A stretch of 64,000 bases of DNA from Desarmillaria ectypa (GCA_030407005.1 JAUDYN010000002.1:3410001-3474000); one strand, 5' to 3'; positions 24,236-37,849 are shown, numbered from the stretch's first letter. Made by a program: numbers and translations. The notes: generated by a model from the letters alone, not told the origin.

Positions 24236-25324
24236 TCAGAGAAACCCGCCTTTTCGCCTATGGGTTGGTGTTTGAGAATCCTTGTCTGAGTCAGGTAACG
24301 ACCGAACTCCATATGTATCCGAGAAATCAGATCCAGAGCCGAAATCTTCCATAGAATCCTCAGACGGCTCAAGGGTAATATCATCCTTGACTAGAGCATC
24401 GTCAAGTACCGTTTCCTGTGGCCCCACTAAAAGAACTGGTCCGTATCGCGAAAGTTGATATTCATGCACAACTCTGAAAGCAAATATCAGTTCAAGAGGG
24501 AGATCCGAGAGAATCAAATATCACTGCGTACCTCCAAAAAATATCGCGGTCTTCCCATAGTTGCAACGGATTGGATATTTCTGGGGCATTCGTCAGGACG
24601 TGGTCGATACAAAGAACTGGTATAAATCCATTATCCGCTTCAAGCTCTTCAATCCCTGGTATCTTCGCTAGGAAGGTTTTGCAAGTCTCCGATGTGTCGT
24701 CTGGAGCGTCCATACATAAGTCTGGACGCTGTTCTATACCGTCGAGAATTCGGAAGACTCGATCCTCGTCTACTCCAGCCCGGAGGAGTTTGTAGTGCTC
24801 TTCGTCCTGCATAAGAGGTTTGTTGATCGTGAGGGATGAAGACCGTAGTCGAGGTGCCTCGGAGTAGTTGCGTAGTTCCTTCGGTACGCGCGCGGGGATA
24901 TCGTAGCAGGTAGGATGGTAACAGTTGCTCCAGGGCAAAGGCTTCGAAAGCTTCAAAGGAGTTCTTGACCGCGGATGAGCTGTCTCCGGTAGGATAGGAA
25001 TGCACATTCCTGGCCGTGTACGGGAAGGATCTCGAAGGTAGGGCATCGTGAGGCCTTGTTGCACCGGTCGAATGTTGATAGTATGAAACTTGCTATCCCC
25101 TTCGGTTGGAGGACCTTTCTGAAGCGGACCCGTCAGCGAGACCGATGTGAACAGGAGATCGCAAGTAGTACCTCTATGCAGTAGCCGGCGTACTTCCTGC
25201 CCTCTAGACCGGACAGCTTTTGTAGCATAGCATCGTCGCCTCCGTCGCAGTACAGCTCCAGAGTTGCGGCCACATCAATAGAAAAGGCGAAATAATAGTG
25301 ACAAGGTGGGGTGAGATAGTTCAT
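24236..25324 (-). CDS. Hypothetical protein with acidic C-terminus
   Basis: Three exons join in frame: MNYLTPPCHYYFAFSIDVAA...GYCIE, then KGPPTEGDSKFHTINIRPVQ onward to LWEDRDIFWR, then VVHEYQLSRYGPVLLVGPQ to RRKGGFL-stop (24236). The junctions are GT..CAG introns of about 55-60 bases. The total is about 310 residues. It has no signal peptide or transmembrane helix; the C-terminal 60 residues are rich in Asp/Glu/Ser (EPSEDSMEDFGSGSDFSD). I do not recognise a domain. Consistent phase at both junctions and ordinary codon content argue that it is a real expressed gene. Confidence 0.65.
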
Positions 25325-25659
25325 ATCAGTACGCCGAGTAACTTCAGAGCTGTGAGAATGGAGATCACCCCAGTATCGAGTATATTTATAATGTCTCCAG
25401 AGTGGCAGCAGAACGACAGAAAGCCACAGGACAATGGGATACCATTAGGGAGAGAAATCTCGTTAGAAGTTGGAATTGTCATTGTAAAGGCCACATGGTA
25501 ACGGTTCGATTGTGGCTAAGAACGGCCCAAGTGAACGTAACATTGAATCTCGCTGTAGCATGTACTTTGTACAATTATTGTTCCCTTTTGGCAAGCTTAT
25601 TTTTTTTAATTTTTCGGCGGTGATTCGGCAACTTGAGGCTGGCTCCGGCCCAGTCCCCG
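25325..25659. other. Divergent intergenic region
   Basis: About 335 bases between the hypothetical minus-strand gene and the P5A ATPase. No clear TATA box; a T-rich run lies at 25600-25618. Likely holds both promoters. Confidence 0.4.
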
Positions 25660-28600
25660 ATGCCGAGCCCCAACATTTCGAAATCGCCAACAGGTAAGCG
25701 TGTCACTACTTGGTAGCCGTCTACCCTTCCTACTTCTACGTGGTCCAGTCCAGAGTACAGCACTTGGACGCGGCGCCGCTGTTCTTCCCTTTTATACTGT
25801 AATGTGGGTACATCTTTCTGTGCAGTGCCGACGGTCGTTTATGTGATATTTTTCAGGACCTCCATCGCGGTCAATTCCCTGGATATTGCTGGAGCTACAA
25901 TTCATGCAACGATTCCATGGTACACGCATATCTACACAATTCCATTCCTATGCCTCTACCCCCTTCTAGCGTACGCATACTACGTCAAGTACGACCAATG
26001 GCTCGTGAGTGAAGAATGGACGTTTTTAGCGTGTGTTTCTTTGGGTGCGGGGCATGCATTGAGTTTCCTTGTTACAAAATGGAGTACGGGAGCAAGGGCA
26101 TGGATAACGACAAGAAAGGTGCGCAGTAACTGTGGCTGCATCCTTCTTCGAAGATTAACTAGTGCTACATAGGCATTAACGTTGGCCGACGCTGACTGCG
26201 TATGCATTATTCCCCATTTACACCGTGGAAAGGGCGAAATCGTTCCCTTGCACAAGAAGGATCCACAGGATATCTCAACGTACACGTTCAGCTATCAGCG
26301 GGATACATACAATGTCTGCTCAACGTCGCCTCTGACTTTCGAGCGGCTACCCTATCCGTCCTCAAGCAAACCATCCTTATCGACGTTCCTGACACCTGCC
26401 GGCTTATCATCGAAGAAACTAGAGTCGCTACAGTCACTTTACGGCGGCAATGAATTCGACATACCCATTCCTTCGTTCGCGGAGCTGTTTAGCGAACACG
26501 CAACAGCACCTTTCTTCGTCTTTCAGGTCTTTTGTGTCGCACTCTGGTGTCTGGATGAGTATTGGTACTACAGTCTTTTCACGTTATTCATGCTGGTGGT
26601 ATTTGAATGCACTGTGGTTTGGCAGGTACTTGCGTTTATGGTTTACCCGTGGAACTCTCTAACCAATTTTGACTTAGCGAGTGCGGACTTTATCTGAGTT
26701 CAGGACGATGTCAGTTGTTCCTTATCCCATCCAGTGCTATCGCGACAGGAAATGGGCTGAGATACAAACTGATAAATTACTTCCTGGGGATGTGGTTTCT
26801 GTTGGTGCGTCATATCATGTTCGTTGGGAAGCAAAAGTTTATTATTGCCCAGCCCGCCAGCAAACAGAGACGACAGTCCCTGCTGATATTCTTCTCGTGC
26901 ATGGTACCTGCATTGTCAACGAGGCTATGCTTTCTGGGGAGTCAACCCCGTTGCTAAAGGAATCCATCCAACTTCTGGATGCTAAGGAGAACCTAGATGT
27001 TGACGGCAACCACAAAAACGCCGTCCTGTTTAGTGGTACCAAGATTCTCCAAGCCACACCTAGCAGTACGGACAATATCTTTAGATATATGGATAGATTG
27101 ATCATAAATGTTTACAGCACAACTGGAATCACCTATCCTGACACCAGACAACGGATGTCTTGGCATCGTCCTCCGTACCGGGTTCGGAACATCACAAGGA
27201 CAGCTTGTGCGAACCATGATATTTTCAACAGAACGCGTATCTGCAAACAACTTGGAATCTTTCTTGTTCATCGGATTCCTTCTCATCTTTGCTATTGCCG
27301 CAAGTTGGTACGTATGGGTGAAAGGTCTGTGCTTGTATTTCTCCGCGCTTCGTTGACTCACACTTTCAACCAGGTATTGAGAGAGACCTCAAGAAATCAA
27401 AGCTGTTGTTGGACTGCGTACTCATTATCACCAGTGTGGTGCCCCCAGAGTTGCCTATGGAGTTGTCTCTTGCCGTAAACACATCTCTTGTCGCGCTTTC
27501 CAAATTCGGTCTGTTGCAACCAAATGATCGCGCTTCTGCAACTGACTTGCATTCTTTTCGTAGCTATTTTCTGCACAGAGCCATTCCGGATACCTGCAGC
27601 CGGCCGCGTTGATGTGTGTTGCTTTGATAAAACTGGCACCATTACGGCCGAGAACTTGGTTTTGGAGGGTATTGTTGGCGTGGAGTATGTCTTCTAACTG
27701 AATTCTTTTTTTCCCCCCGCCGCTAACAAACGTCTAGTCTACATGATGCCAAGAAGCTCATAGGTGTCAAGGAGGCCTCAAGAGAAACGATTCTTTGCTT
27801 AGCTGCGGCCCATGCTCTGGTCAGGTTAGATGACGGCACTATTGTTGGTGATCCCATGGAGAAGACGACACTTGAAGCACTAGCATGGGATCTCGGCAAA
27901 GGTTGGTGATGCCAAAGGGATGTTCCACCAAGTCTAACGCGAAATCATAGGCAATGTCGTGGGCCCTTCGGGCGCTGGAAACAAGCAACAGTTAGCGATT
28001 CGTCGGCGATTTCAGTTTTCTTCGGCCCTCAAGCGCATGTCGACTCTGTCCAGCCTTCCTGGAGGTAAGACGTTGGCCGCGGTCAAAGGCGCTCCCGAAA
28101 CAATCAAGACTATGCTTTCTTCTGTTCCTGACCACTATGATGACACGTATAAATGGTTTACGAGGAGCGGAAGCCGTGTTTTGGCACTTGGAATGAAAGA
28201 GATGGAACCGATGTCGATGGACAAGGTAGGTTCATTCGTTGTGATCGGGTGGTGGCACTCACCAACACTACGAGAACAGATTAACAAGTTTCCTCGAGAG
28301 CAAGTCGAAAGCAATCTCACCTTTGCCGGTTTCTTAGTCTTCCATTGTCCCCTGAAATCCGACGCGGTTGATGTGCTCAAGATGTTGGCAGATTCGTCAC
28401 ATCGAGTAAGACTTTTTATCTGGAGCTGTGCCTTACAATTTACGCTACCCTCTCAGTGCGTTATGATCACTGGTGATAACCCTTTGACAGCAGTCCATGT
28501 TGCCAGGGATGTCGAAATTGTTGACCGTGAGGCTCTTATTCTTGATCTAAAGGAAGATGCCGCGCATGAAGCTGGTCAGTAGCGCTTAAAACGCCTATTC

Positions 28601-30392
28601 TCCCCCGATCTAATGTCGTCTCTCTTAGACCTCGTGTGGCGCACCGTGGACGAGAGCAAAATCATCCCCGTCAATCCGGAAGTGCCAATCGATACATCCC
28701 TGTTTGAGGAGTACGATATCTGCATCACAGGAGCTGCTATGAAACAATATGAGAGCCGTCCTGCTTGGAAGGATCTCGTGCAGAACACATGGGTTTACGC
28801 CCGTGTGTCACCTGCCCAAAAGGAATACATTCTCACGACACTCAAAACCCTGGGATATATCACTCTCATGGCTGGTGACGGTACCAACGATGTTGGGGCG
28901 CTGAAACAGGCACATGTTGGTGTAGCTTTGTTGGACGGGACGCCTGAAGATCTCCAGAAGATTGCGGAGCATCAGAAATTTGAACGTATCAAGAAAGTCT
29001 ACGAGAGCCAGTTGAAGATATCTGCAAGGTTCAATCAGCCTCCGCCGCCGGTGCCGCCTGCTATCGCGCATCTTTTCCCCGACGCCGTTCAGGCTCAACA
29101 GCGGGCTGCAGCTGATTTACAGGCTGCTCGAAAAAGAAACCCCATGGAAAAGGTAAAATATTCTGTGTTTAATGATGAACGTCGTCTTAATGATTTTATA
29201 GTTCGATTTGGCCGGCATCACGGACAAACTCGCGGAAATGGAGGGTGAAGATGACGTTCCAAAGATTAAATTGGGTGATGCCTCTTGTGCGGCCCCGTTC
29301 ACGTCGAAGTTATCTCATGTAGCAGCCAGTGCGTCTCCCTTTCTCTATGTATTTTTTCTGCTCATGGTTCCTTGCTAGTCGCGCATATCATCCGACAAGG
29401 TCGTTGTACTCTTGTCGCGACGATCCAGATGTACAAGATCCTAGCGCTGAATTGTCTGATCACCGCATACAGTTTGAGCGTCCAGTATCTGGACGGAATC
29501 AAATATGGAGACTATCAGGTTACAATCACGGGCATGTTGATGTCGGTCTGCTTCTTGTGTATATCTCGCGCTAAAGTTTGTCTATGTGTCATATCTTGAG
29601 ATCGTGATAACTTACTTGCATTGCTGTAGCCTGTGGATAAATTATCCCGAGAGCGTCCATTGGGCAATATCTTCAACCTTTACGTTCTGTTGTCAATCCT
29701 CCTCCAGTTCGCATTGCATATAGCGACACTCGTCTATATCACAGAGCTGTCGCGTGTCTTTGAGGAGTTGGTATTTCAAGCGTCATGCTCGTACGAAATC
29801 TAATCCGACATTTTAGGCGTGGTCCCATCGACCTCGAGGCTAAATTTGAGCCAAGCCTTTTGAACACTGCTATCTACCTCCTGGGTCTATCGCAGCAAGT
29901 CTCTACATTTGCCATTAACTTCCAGGTCTGTGATCGGAGTTTTTTTTTTTTTTTTTGTATATCAGGCTAATTTTTTTTTGCTGGTTACAGGGTCGTCCAT
30001 TCCGCGAAGGCATTAGTGAGAACAATGCGTTGTGGTGGGGACTCGTTTCTGCAAGCGCTGTCGCATTCTCCGGTGCCACCGACTTTATGCCTGAACTGAA
30101 CCGATGGCTCCAGATCGTGGAGATGGAGACTTCTGTATGCGTTCCTTTCCTTCAGCACTACATATGCCCATTCTGATGTTGCCTTCAGTTCAAAGTTAGA
30201 TTGACTACAAGCATGATTGTTGACTTCGCTGGGTGCTGGGTCATTGAGGTTGTGTGCAAGTATCTGTTTGCTGAACTCGAACCCAAGAAGATGGTCACAC
30301 GTGGAAGGGAGAGGCGGGAAAAACGTCGGGCTCAGCAAGAGGTGGAAAAAGCTAATAGTATCGCGGAGTCAGAGGCTAAGAAAAACGTGTAA
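25660..30392 (+). CDS. spf1: P5A-type ATPase (Spf1/ATP13A1), ER transmembrane-helix dislocase
   Basis: I place the start at 25660 ([11 protein letters not shown], intron 25694-25825), because the next exon opens in phase and no other ATG precedes the conserved [20 protein letters not shown]. Landmarks in order: [20 protein letters not shown]; actuator region with [29 protein letters not shown] and [25 protein letters not shown], the membrane P-E-L-P motif; the phosphorylation site [10 protein letters not shown] near 27625; [23 protein letters not shown]; and the hinge [21 protein letters not shown]-terminal helices follow, then a Lys/Arg/Glu-rich tail ending at 30392. P5A pumps sit in the ER and remove mis-inserted tail-anchored helices. 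Length (about 1,200 residues) and every catalytic motif fit, and more than ten introns join without lesions. The 3' introns include a T tract at 29940-29956. Confidence 0.92.
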
Positions 30393-30589
30393 ATCCTGCC
30401 TTGAGGATAGTTACTATATAGAAATACTACATAGGTGTGACTAGTGTGGAAATAATGCTAGATGTAGGTGTAATTGCAGCGTTCCTCATACCCATCATAC
30501 ATATGCTTCCAGGATCGGAGCTTTATAGGGATTCTCCAGCCAGACATCGAATGACTGACTGGTCACAATGGGCGGAAATGAGACAAACT

Positions 30590-31340
30590 GCATTCTAGAC
30601 TCCTCTTCAACTTCAAGTTCCAACAACACCAGACATGCAGCACATAAAATATACTGAGCTGGGCCTATTACGACATGCCATGAAATCAGTTTCGAGTCGA
30701 GCCAGATCCAAGTGCCTTGTGCAGAGAGGAAGAAACTGGGATTCAAAATCGTCTAAGGCATTGAAAGAGGGTTTCAGGGTTGGCACAAGCCCCGCCCCTC
30801 AGCTACATCGGAGCACGACACTCAACAACAGCCTACTAGTTCGACAAAAAACTTGTGGCCTTCGATGCTATTAAGAAAACACGATGTTTCGATTGGAGTC
30901 TACTGTCTAATAACGAGGCCCCACGCCAAGGCCTGTATGATACCGAGTTGGCAAGAATCCTCATGAATTGGATGAATCCATCTGAAGGCTGGTTGATCAC
31001 CAGTGGCTGGTATCGGCCTCCATTCGTACCCACCATGAAGAAAGGAACACCAACCACCGAGCACACCACCATTATAGCTATGTTGGCAACAAGGGATGCA
31101 GCTTCCGCCCACTTACGGCTTTTGGGATTGAGTATAAGGAACTTATGGGGGCGGATGAAGCTTGGCTTGTCCAATATTCGCGTAAATATGACTACGAGCA
31201 GATTTAGAAGTTCTCCGACCCGCTGGAGAAGGGGGTGAATGTGGTCTATTTTCAGCATGACCCTTCGGTGGAAAGACGCTCAAGGTCACTTTCAAATATT
31301 TGTTATGCCGCCGCGATGTATTTGTATGCGAGCATCCCGT
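30590..31340 (+). repeat. Copy A of an unknown dispersed coding-like repeat
   Basis: A 127-codon open segment (30855-31238) reads KKTRCFDWSLL...APRQGLYDTELARILMNWM, then PSEGWLITSGWYRPPFVPT. Versions of the same sequence occur at 37850-38470 (minus) and 50290-51960 (plus). A TAG cuts the conserved continuation EQI*KFSDPLEKGVNVVYF. The upstream part (30620-30740, ...GAGCTGGGCCTATTACGACAT) matches 50305-50420. It has no ATG context and no known domain. I read it as a degraded copy of an uncharacterised gene or element. Confidence 0.7.
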
Positions 31341-31950
31341 GGTATTCTATGAGAGACTACCTCAGCAGGTGAATTCCAATGAAAACAGGGCCAAGAAACT
31401 GCGGAAGTTCGCTCACATCTATCTCACAGCTCCATGTGTCCAGTGGACTGCCATAAAGAGTAGAAAGCAGCATTGAGGATTGGGTTTCACAGCCACCAAC
31501 GGCACGGCTGAGCCGTTTTTATTTTACATTATTTTTTATTTTTACCGATCATTCTTACCTACCTATTTTGGCTTCGTACCGCGACCATCCACGTATTAGT
31601 CCCCAGAATATACGTTCGTTCAAGCCACTACCAATACGTTCTCCACCTGCCGAAGTCTATCCCCAACAATTATGAGTTGCTTCATACCTACTTACGGTCG
31701 GATAAAAAAAGACGGGGCAACAGAGGGTTAGGGTTACATAAATTTGTGCTGCTCATCTCAATGAGCCTCGACGATGTCAGGGTACCCGTCCCAGAATTCT
31801 CCTTTCCTCAATGGCCAGCATGGCACAACAACCCAATATCTGCGACTGTGATGGTGACCAGCGTAGCAAGAGCCAGACAACAAATTGCGCTAGGAATTGA
31901 GGATGGGTGAGCGATATCAGTTCCAAGGAAGGTACGTGTAATGTTTTACT
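31341..31950. other. Spacer before the DUF6535 relic
   Basis: No recognised gene. A short plus-strand frame (31677-31910) ending in RARQQIALGIEDG may be an upstream exon of the DUF6535 relic but cannot be joined with confidence. A T-rich low-complexity stretch lies at 31518-31545. Confidence 0.35.
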
Positions 31951-31954
31951 AATT

Positions 31955-34430
31955 TTGTTACTGACATTTGCTAGGTTTCGTCTTCGGCTCGACGTATTAT
32001 TTCAAACAGAGATATCCAGCGGATGCAGTGGGAGAAGAAATGGCACCCAATGCAAAAGCCTGGAGGACCCATAATGACGAGGCAGCGGGCTCTGAGCTGA
32101 GGTCATGGAGCAATACAGAGATACAATCAACATTCTCCTTGTGTTTGTTCGTCCGGTACCATCTCGCTATACTGAAATCTTACTGACGGTCAGCAGGCAG
32201 GTCTATTCTCTGCAGTAGTGACAACGTTCGTTGTCCAGGCATCAGAAAGTTTAAAGCCTGACTTTGCGCAGATTTCTTCTCTGCTTATCGTCGAGCTCAT
32301 CGCGGTGCAACGTGCTACAGCCAAGGGAATACCGGTTGATGATGTCTCAATAATTGTGCCCTTCGACACGTTTTCGCCAGAAAATCTCGATATCTGGACG
32401 TACAATCTGCGGTTCACGAGCCTCCTTCTCAGTCTCATCATGGCTCTAATAGCGGTTCTTGCGAAGCAGTAGATCCACCATTATGTTTCGGACACATCTG
32501 GGATCGCCCGTGAACGCGCCCGTCTACGACAGTCTCGATACACGGCCCCATGCATAAGTGGCAGGTTCCGGTGATTGTCGGATGCCTTCCCGTACTGCTA
32601 CATCTCTTCCCTGCGATTTTTCTCGTCGGAGTGACCCTCTCCCTACTGTCGCTGCAGCTCAGTGCAGCATATGTCGTGGCCGCAATATCAGGGATAGTCT
32701 ATCTGTCCTACATCATATCCAACCTACTCCCTATCGTATACCACCAGTATCCGTGCAAGACTCCTCTGAGCATTTACGGCTATATTCCTCTTCGGCTGGT
32801 TGATAGGCTGTGGCATGTGGCTGCAACCTGGTTTAATGTCTGTAGACAGCAGCACCATTGGATCTCTCACATGGATCGTCTTATTCGTAGTCTTGTCATG
32901 CACTCACCGTTTTTGCCGTTGAAGGAAGCCGAATGCAACGCTGTTCACGATTCGGCTGACCAAATTGATGCCGAGTGTATATCCTGGCTTTACACTACCT
33001 CCTCCAATCCAACGATCAGACAGATCGCCCTCGAGTCTGTTAGCAGCCTCAGGTTAGGTTTTTCTCCCGGTTCTTGGACGTAGAGAGGTTTTCCAGTGAT
33101 TTAGTGCAAGAAATACATTCGTGTTACCCTTCTCACGTGCCTACATCGTGGCAAGAGCCCTGTTGTAGTGCGGAGCAAAAGGCTGAGGGTATGTGGAGGA
33201 CTATATTACAACTGAAGCAATTCGACGCTAAGTTATCCATTGGGCGTGATTTATCCTTTCACAAAACCATTACCCTGGATGACCCAATGCTCCGTCCACC
33301 TGATCTGACATCTACCAAGCACCTAGCACTCCTGGCTACCACAACATGCATGCTGGGTCGTGGGCGCTCTGCTCGTAGACTGTCGAAGCATTGCTTGCTG
33401 GGATGGCAGATATGAGGCTACCCCCTTTCCTTTGGATCCTCCTCTTGCGCCAAGCACGATTGCAACTCTTCGATTACCGGCTGAGTTCGATGTAACTAGC
33501 CTTGTTCGAAATACTAAAAGACAGTTCATTTTTCCCTCTTGGCGCAGAACTTGGAAATGATCATCACCCGACTACAATCACCAAGACATGGTGACGTCGA
33601 TGGTGGATTTACTCTTCGACATGTACCGCACGCAAGGTGGCAACAGCCCATTTTACTCCATCTCTCCTCAACTCGAGCTTTTACTAGGGTTTGTGTGGTC
33701 AGTCTGTGAGGTATCCCGCCAAAACAGTGACGCTTCACTATCTGATGGCGTCTCGGAGAGCAGGCCATCCACTCTTAGATGGTGTTCCATGTTGGTGCAA
33801 TGCCTCTCACAGTACTTGTGCCATCAGAAGGGGAAATGAGTGTGCTAACGCATGAATTGCGAGCCATTCGAGACACACTGCGTCGTCTAGTTGAAACCAG
33901 AATTTTTTCTCGTCTGGAATCGACTACAGAGGATATGAACATACGCCTGGCAACTTTGGCTACGCTTACACCTCTTTTTGCAATTCCTTCTCGCTACAAT
34001 GTTGTTTTGGAGGTAACGAGCACCTTGGGTTAAGTCTTTGCAACCAATGTGGTTCGAACCATACTCTTTGCTACCCTGGCCGACGCTGGATTTGAGCAAG
34101 ACATCCATGCACGTGCTAATAGACTGTTGCTCTATTACCTCAGTCCTGAATGGCAGTCAGTCATCTTTTACCAAGTGTTCCGAGATGAGCACTCTCTGCG
34201 ACGACTACATCACCGTATCCGTCTTGACGGTGTAGAAACTTGGAAGTATATCTTTATCACTTACGTCTTCACCATCGTCGCCGATCCATCTTTCTTCGCC
34301 TCATAGGAGCATGAGCTTCAGCTCGCATACATCTACGACCCCGACGATCTCTGTTCAATATGCCAAGTTCTGCCCCACAACAACCGCGGTGATCTCGTTT
34401 ACGCCTTGGTCAGCCTATGTCTCAAAGTAG
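31955..34430 (+). pseudogene. DUF6535 domain protein, inactivated
   Basis: The typical basidiomycete DUF6535 start is visible: YFKQRYPADAVGEEMAPNAK, AWRTHNDEA, then MEQYRDTINILLVF, AGLFSAVVTTFVVQASESLK, and membrane helices FTSLLLSLIMALIAVLAKQ and VPVIVGCLPVLLHLFPAIF. Lesions: a frame change near 32090-32105 between DEA and EVMEQY; TAG at 32470-32472 where relatives have Trp in KQW; and a second shift near 32540. Protein-like pieces of the long cytosolic part continue in several frames to about 34430 (LQLAYIYDPDDLCS, RGDLVYALVSLC). DUF6535 proteins are multi-pass proteins of unknown function expanded in mushrooms. The gene is convergent with the flavin monooxygenase at 34609-37134. Confidence 0.8.
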
Positions 34431-34608
34431 TGCATGGGATGAATGGGCAGATAACCACTTGGACGGTGTCCATAGTAGTCGTACTGTATCCATTATCAAA
34501 GACTTAGGGGACAAACTCCGAGCTTCTTCTATGTTACCACGTCTTAAACTTGGATTTTGATTAGAAATGCTTTCGAAGAAGTTTAAACCAAAGATATATA
34601 CTTCGTTA

Positions 34609-37134
34609 TCAAAACGGGGCAAGTCCTTCCACCTGCGCTTTGATTCTTAACGCAAGCCGCTTACTCAAGAACCTGGCTTGAGCAAGGTTTCCTCCAAAGG
34701 TGTATATGCCAGCTAGAAAGTTGCCGCATCAGATCTTGCAAGCAATAAAGTGATCGTAAGATACTCACGGTGTCCAGTAGATCTCGCAATACCCTTGAGT
34801 TCTCCCTCAGAATCAAGGCCCCACACTTCGCCGATGCGTTCTGCTTCTGATCCGAGGATCCTGACGGCCGTAGTCTTCATATTTTGGTACCCGGTGGCCA
34901 AAATCATGATATCCGCCTCGATCTCCATTCCATCGTCGAAGACAAGGGAGTTCTGGGTTAAATGGCCTGTTATTCGTTAGGGTCTGTTCTCGAGTTAGAA
35001 CAACAAGCCTACTAATTTCGTGACCCTGCTTGATCTTGATCTTCCTCTCAGCGATGAGTTTCGATGCACCAACGTCGATGTCTGATGAGGATCAATGAAC
35101 AGCATAGAAAAAAAATGAACGCTCTCTTACAGTAACCCCCTCCTTTGGACAGGTACGTCATCATCAATCCTGCCTCATTTATACCTAACCGTCAAATCAA
35201 TGAACAAGTAACTTAGCAGACACCGAGGAGGCCGACCCGTGTTAAGCTTGAATCCAGCTTGCTGTAATCCTTCTAATATATTGCGGTCTAGCTCAGCCAT
35301 TTGCTCGGTCGCATATTTGTGTAAATTGTTATACATGAGAACGGGAAGCGAGAAGTTAATGATATCGGCATCCTCTGTCGGCGGAGCTTCTTCCCCATAC
35401 AAAGGTCCAAGTAAGCATCCGACACCGGTGGAGGATCTAGTAAGATGTTATTTATATCCAAAAGCGAGGGTAATATGGGGAACTCACATAACGTAGGTGC
35501 TGGACCTCTGTACGATCGTGACGTCGGCGCCATGTTCATATAAGTCCTGGGCAATACTTAGAACATGATCAGATTTATGTCAATACAGGATTCGGACGAG
35601 TTTGACACACTCGTGGCCACTATTGCAACATCCGACGACGATAGCCTTGTCGATAAGAAAGTCAGTACCAAAGATCAAGGACCGAAGACAATACGGAATC
35701 CTCACTTTCTTGTCTTTGAATACCTCTCCAGACTTATACTGGCTAGAATGATAGACAGGCCCTTTGAATAAGCTTTGATCTTTGAACGCGGGGATATTTG
35801 GCTCTCCGCTGACACCCGTAGCAAGGACGACGAATTTCGGTTTGATTACTTGGTCGGGATGCCCAGTGTGGGATATTGTCACTGTCCAGGTATGAGAGAC
35901 CTCATCGTATGCGGCGGATTTGATCGAGCTTCGTGTCCAGATGTTCAAATTCATGATGATGGCCTGGAAATAGACGTTCATGAACTTTTTGACGGTTGAA
36001 CTAAGTAGGAAACATACATATGCTTCGAACCAATCCGCAAGCTTGTCTTTGGGTGAGCTAGATGTAGGTTAGTCGAGTATGATCGCGCCATAGAATGGCC
36101 GGGCTCACAATATGGGCCAGTGGTCGGGGAAAGGGACATAAGGTAGGTGGTCAAACCAAACGGGATCTGCGATGGCAGCATATCAAACCGTTCTTTTGAA
36201 AGCGATACGAAGATAGCGCCTACCGTGCAAAACAAGAGACTTGTACCGCTTTCGCCAATTGTCACCAACTCTATCATTCTTGCTGTCACGCTGATTAGAG
36301 GGATAGATTTGGAGGTAAGAAAGAACACTTACTCGATGAGTACTGTGTTGATGTTGAGTTGTTGAAGTCGTGCTCCAAGAGATAAGCCCGATTGTCCCAC
36401 TCCAACTATCAGTACTTCTGGCTCTTCGTCGAGGGTACCGAGATTTCCTTCAATACGGTCCGTGTGTTCGACATAATTGACATTGGAGGGTCGCGTCTGG
36501 ATCGATGGAGTCATCACACTCTGCCTTGCAAACAAGATCATCAAGGACACATACCTTCCCCTGCCTTTCTTCATGTTCCTTCAGCTCTTCGATTCCGGTG
36601 TAAAGCGTCCTGAAACCAGTTTAAGCAAGACATTAACAATGTCCCAAATGGCTACTTACTTGGCTTTCCAAGAGCTATCATGACTATCCTGCATCAACCG
36701 GAAGAATCCTCGTCCACGGGCGACGTCCGTTTCAAACGTGAAGAAACATTGTATCCAAGCAAATCCTAGTCGTATTGACATGATACGAACTGTGCAACGC
36801 GTATAAGTAGAACAGTGCTTACCAGGCTTGGCCTCAACGAGGACCGGGTCACCCTCAAGTTTCAACTCGCGCAGTCCCGAGCTCTTGAGGCGACTGTCTG
36901 TTTCTAAGAACGTCTTGATAGTCGAAGTAGTATGCAAGGTGCGAATATCCCACGACAGAGTAAGAAGGTCGCGCCAATATCCATCCGAGAAGATGCAAGA
37001 AGAGACGGCGCTTGCATCTCGCGAATGTATAGCTTCCGAAAACGACTGGAACCACTGTGTTGCAATCTGAAGAGGTGGTTAGCAGGGTAGCTTTGGAGAA
37101 GATAGACGATTACAGTCGTGGGTTCGGTGTCCAT
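34609..37134 (-). CDS. Flavin-containing monooxygenase A (FAD/NAD(P)-dependent)
   Basis: Start MDTEPTT (ATG 37132-37134), intron, then IATQWFQSFSEAIHSRDASA. All exons join through GT..AG introns to ...KRLALRIKAQVEGLAPF-stop (34609-34611), about 600 residues. An N-terminal NTF2-like part (LTLSWDIRTLHTTSTIKTFL, FAWIQCFFTFETDVARGRGF) precedes the FAD-binding Rossmann motif GVGQSG in EVLIVGVGQSGLSLGARLQQ. Next come VGDNWRKRYKSLVLHDPVWF, FVVLATGVSGEPNIP, the NADP-site motif AIVVGCCNSGHD and ILATGYQNMKTTAVRI. This layout fits fungal FMOs of the Baeyer-Villiger/N-oxygenase superfamily, which oxygenate small nucleophilic or ketone substrates. The substrate cannot be told. The gene appears intact. Paralogue B lies at 42117-44859 in opposite orientation, and C-terminal scraps of the same family occur at 38470-38660 and 50045-50265. 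Confidence 0.9.
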
Positions 37135-37849
37135 TTCAACACGCAGAGGTTCTATCTGGGATCAAAGGAAAGTCCAATAGTGGGGAAAGGTATAACGGCA
37201 CGTATAACTTACCTAGCGCTGTTAGAAGATCTGAGCATGAAAGCCCTAGAATCGGAGACGTAACAGAACTGGTCTCCGGTACAGTCAGATACTCACGGCA
37301 AGACGTGTGGATCCAATCCTACAATTCAGTTTTACTTCCAGAGAGTCCGGTGACTGCCGCCGTCTACGAGCCGAACAGGATTCTCGGGTGGATTCATTCC
37401 GAATGACAGCGAAGTTGTACGTTTTTCGACGTTATGAAAGCTTGATTTACAGGAAACACGAAGGTACTTTAAACAAAGCCTGAGGGAAAGAAGATCAATA
37501 AGGGAGAATAACTCGAACATCGGGAATAGATAATACCTCTCCCACACTTTTGTCTACCACGAACTGATATATCTTCATGTTTCCCGGGAGTGGAGTTGAC
37601 TCGGGTATGCTGACCCTTTAACCAGGTCCGTACGATACTATGCATGGGGAAGGAACCCACGAGTCGACTTGATGAATGCTCGGAGCAAATCGGCACTCAG
37701 ATAACGTAGCAAAGAAGCCGGACCAATGATAAAAGGCTGCTCGATGCTCTTATTTGATTCAGTCCACCGCCTTCTCAATATTTCATACAAGAACGAGTTT
37801 TGTCCTGGAGCCGACAGACGTGAATGCATGTCCAAGGATTCCTCGTAGG
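37135..37849. other. Upstream region of FMO A
   Basis: About 700 bases with no recognised gene. The minus-strand frame at 37638-37835 (IGPASLLRYLSADLL) is weakly protein-like but has no partner exons I can find. Confidence 0.35.
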
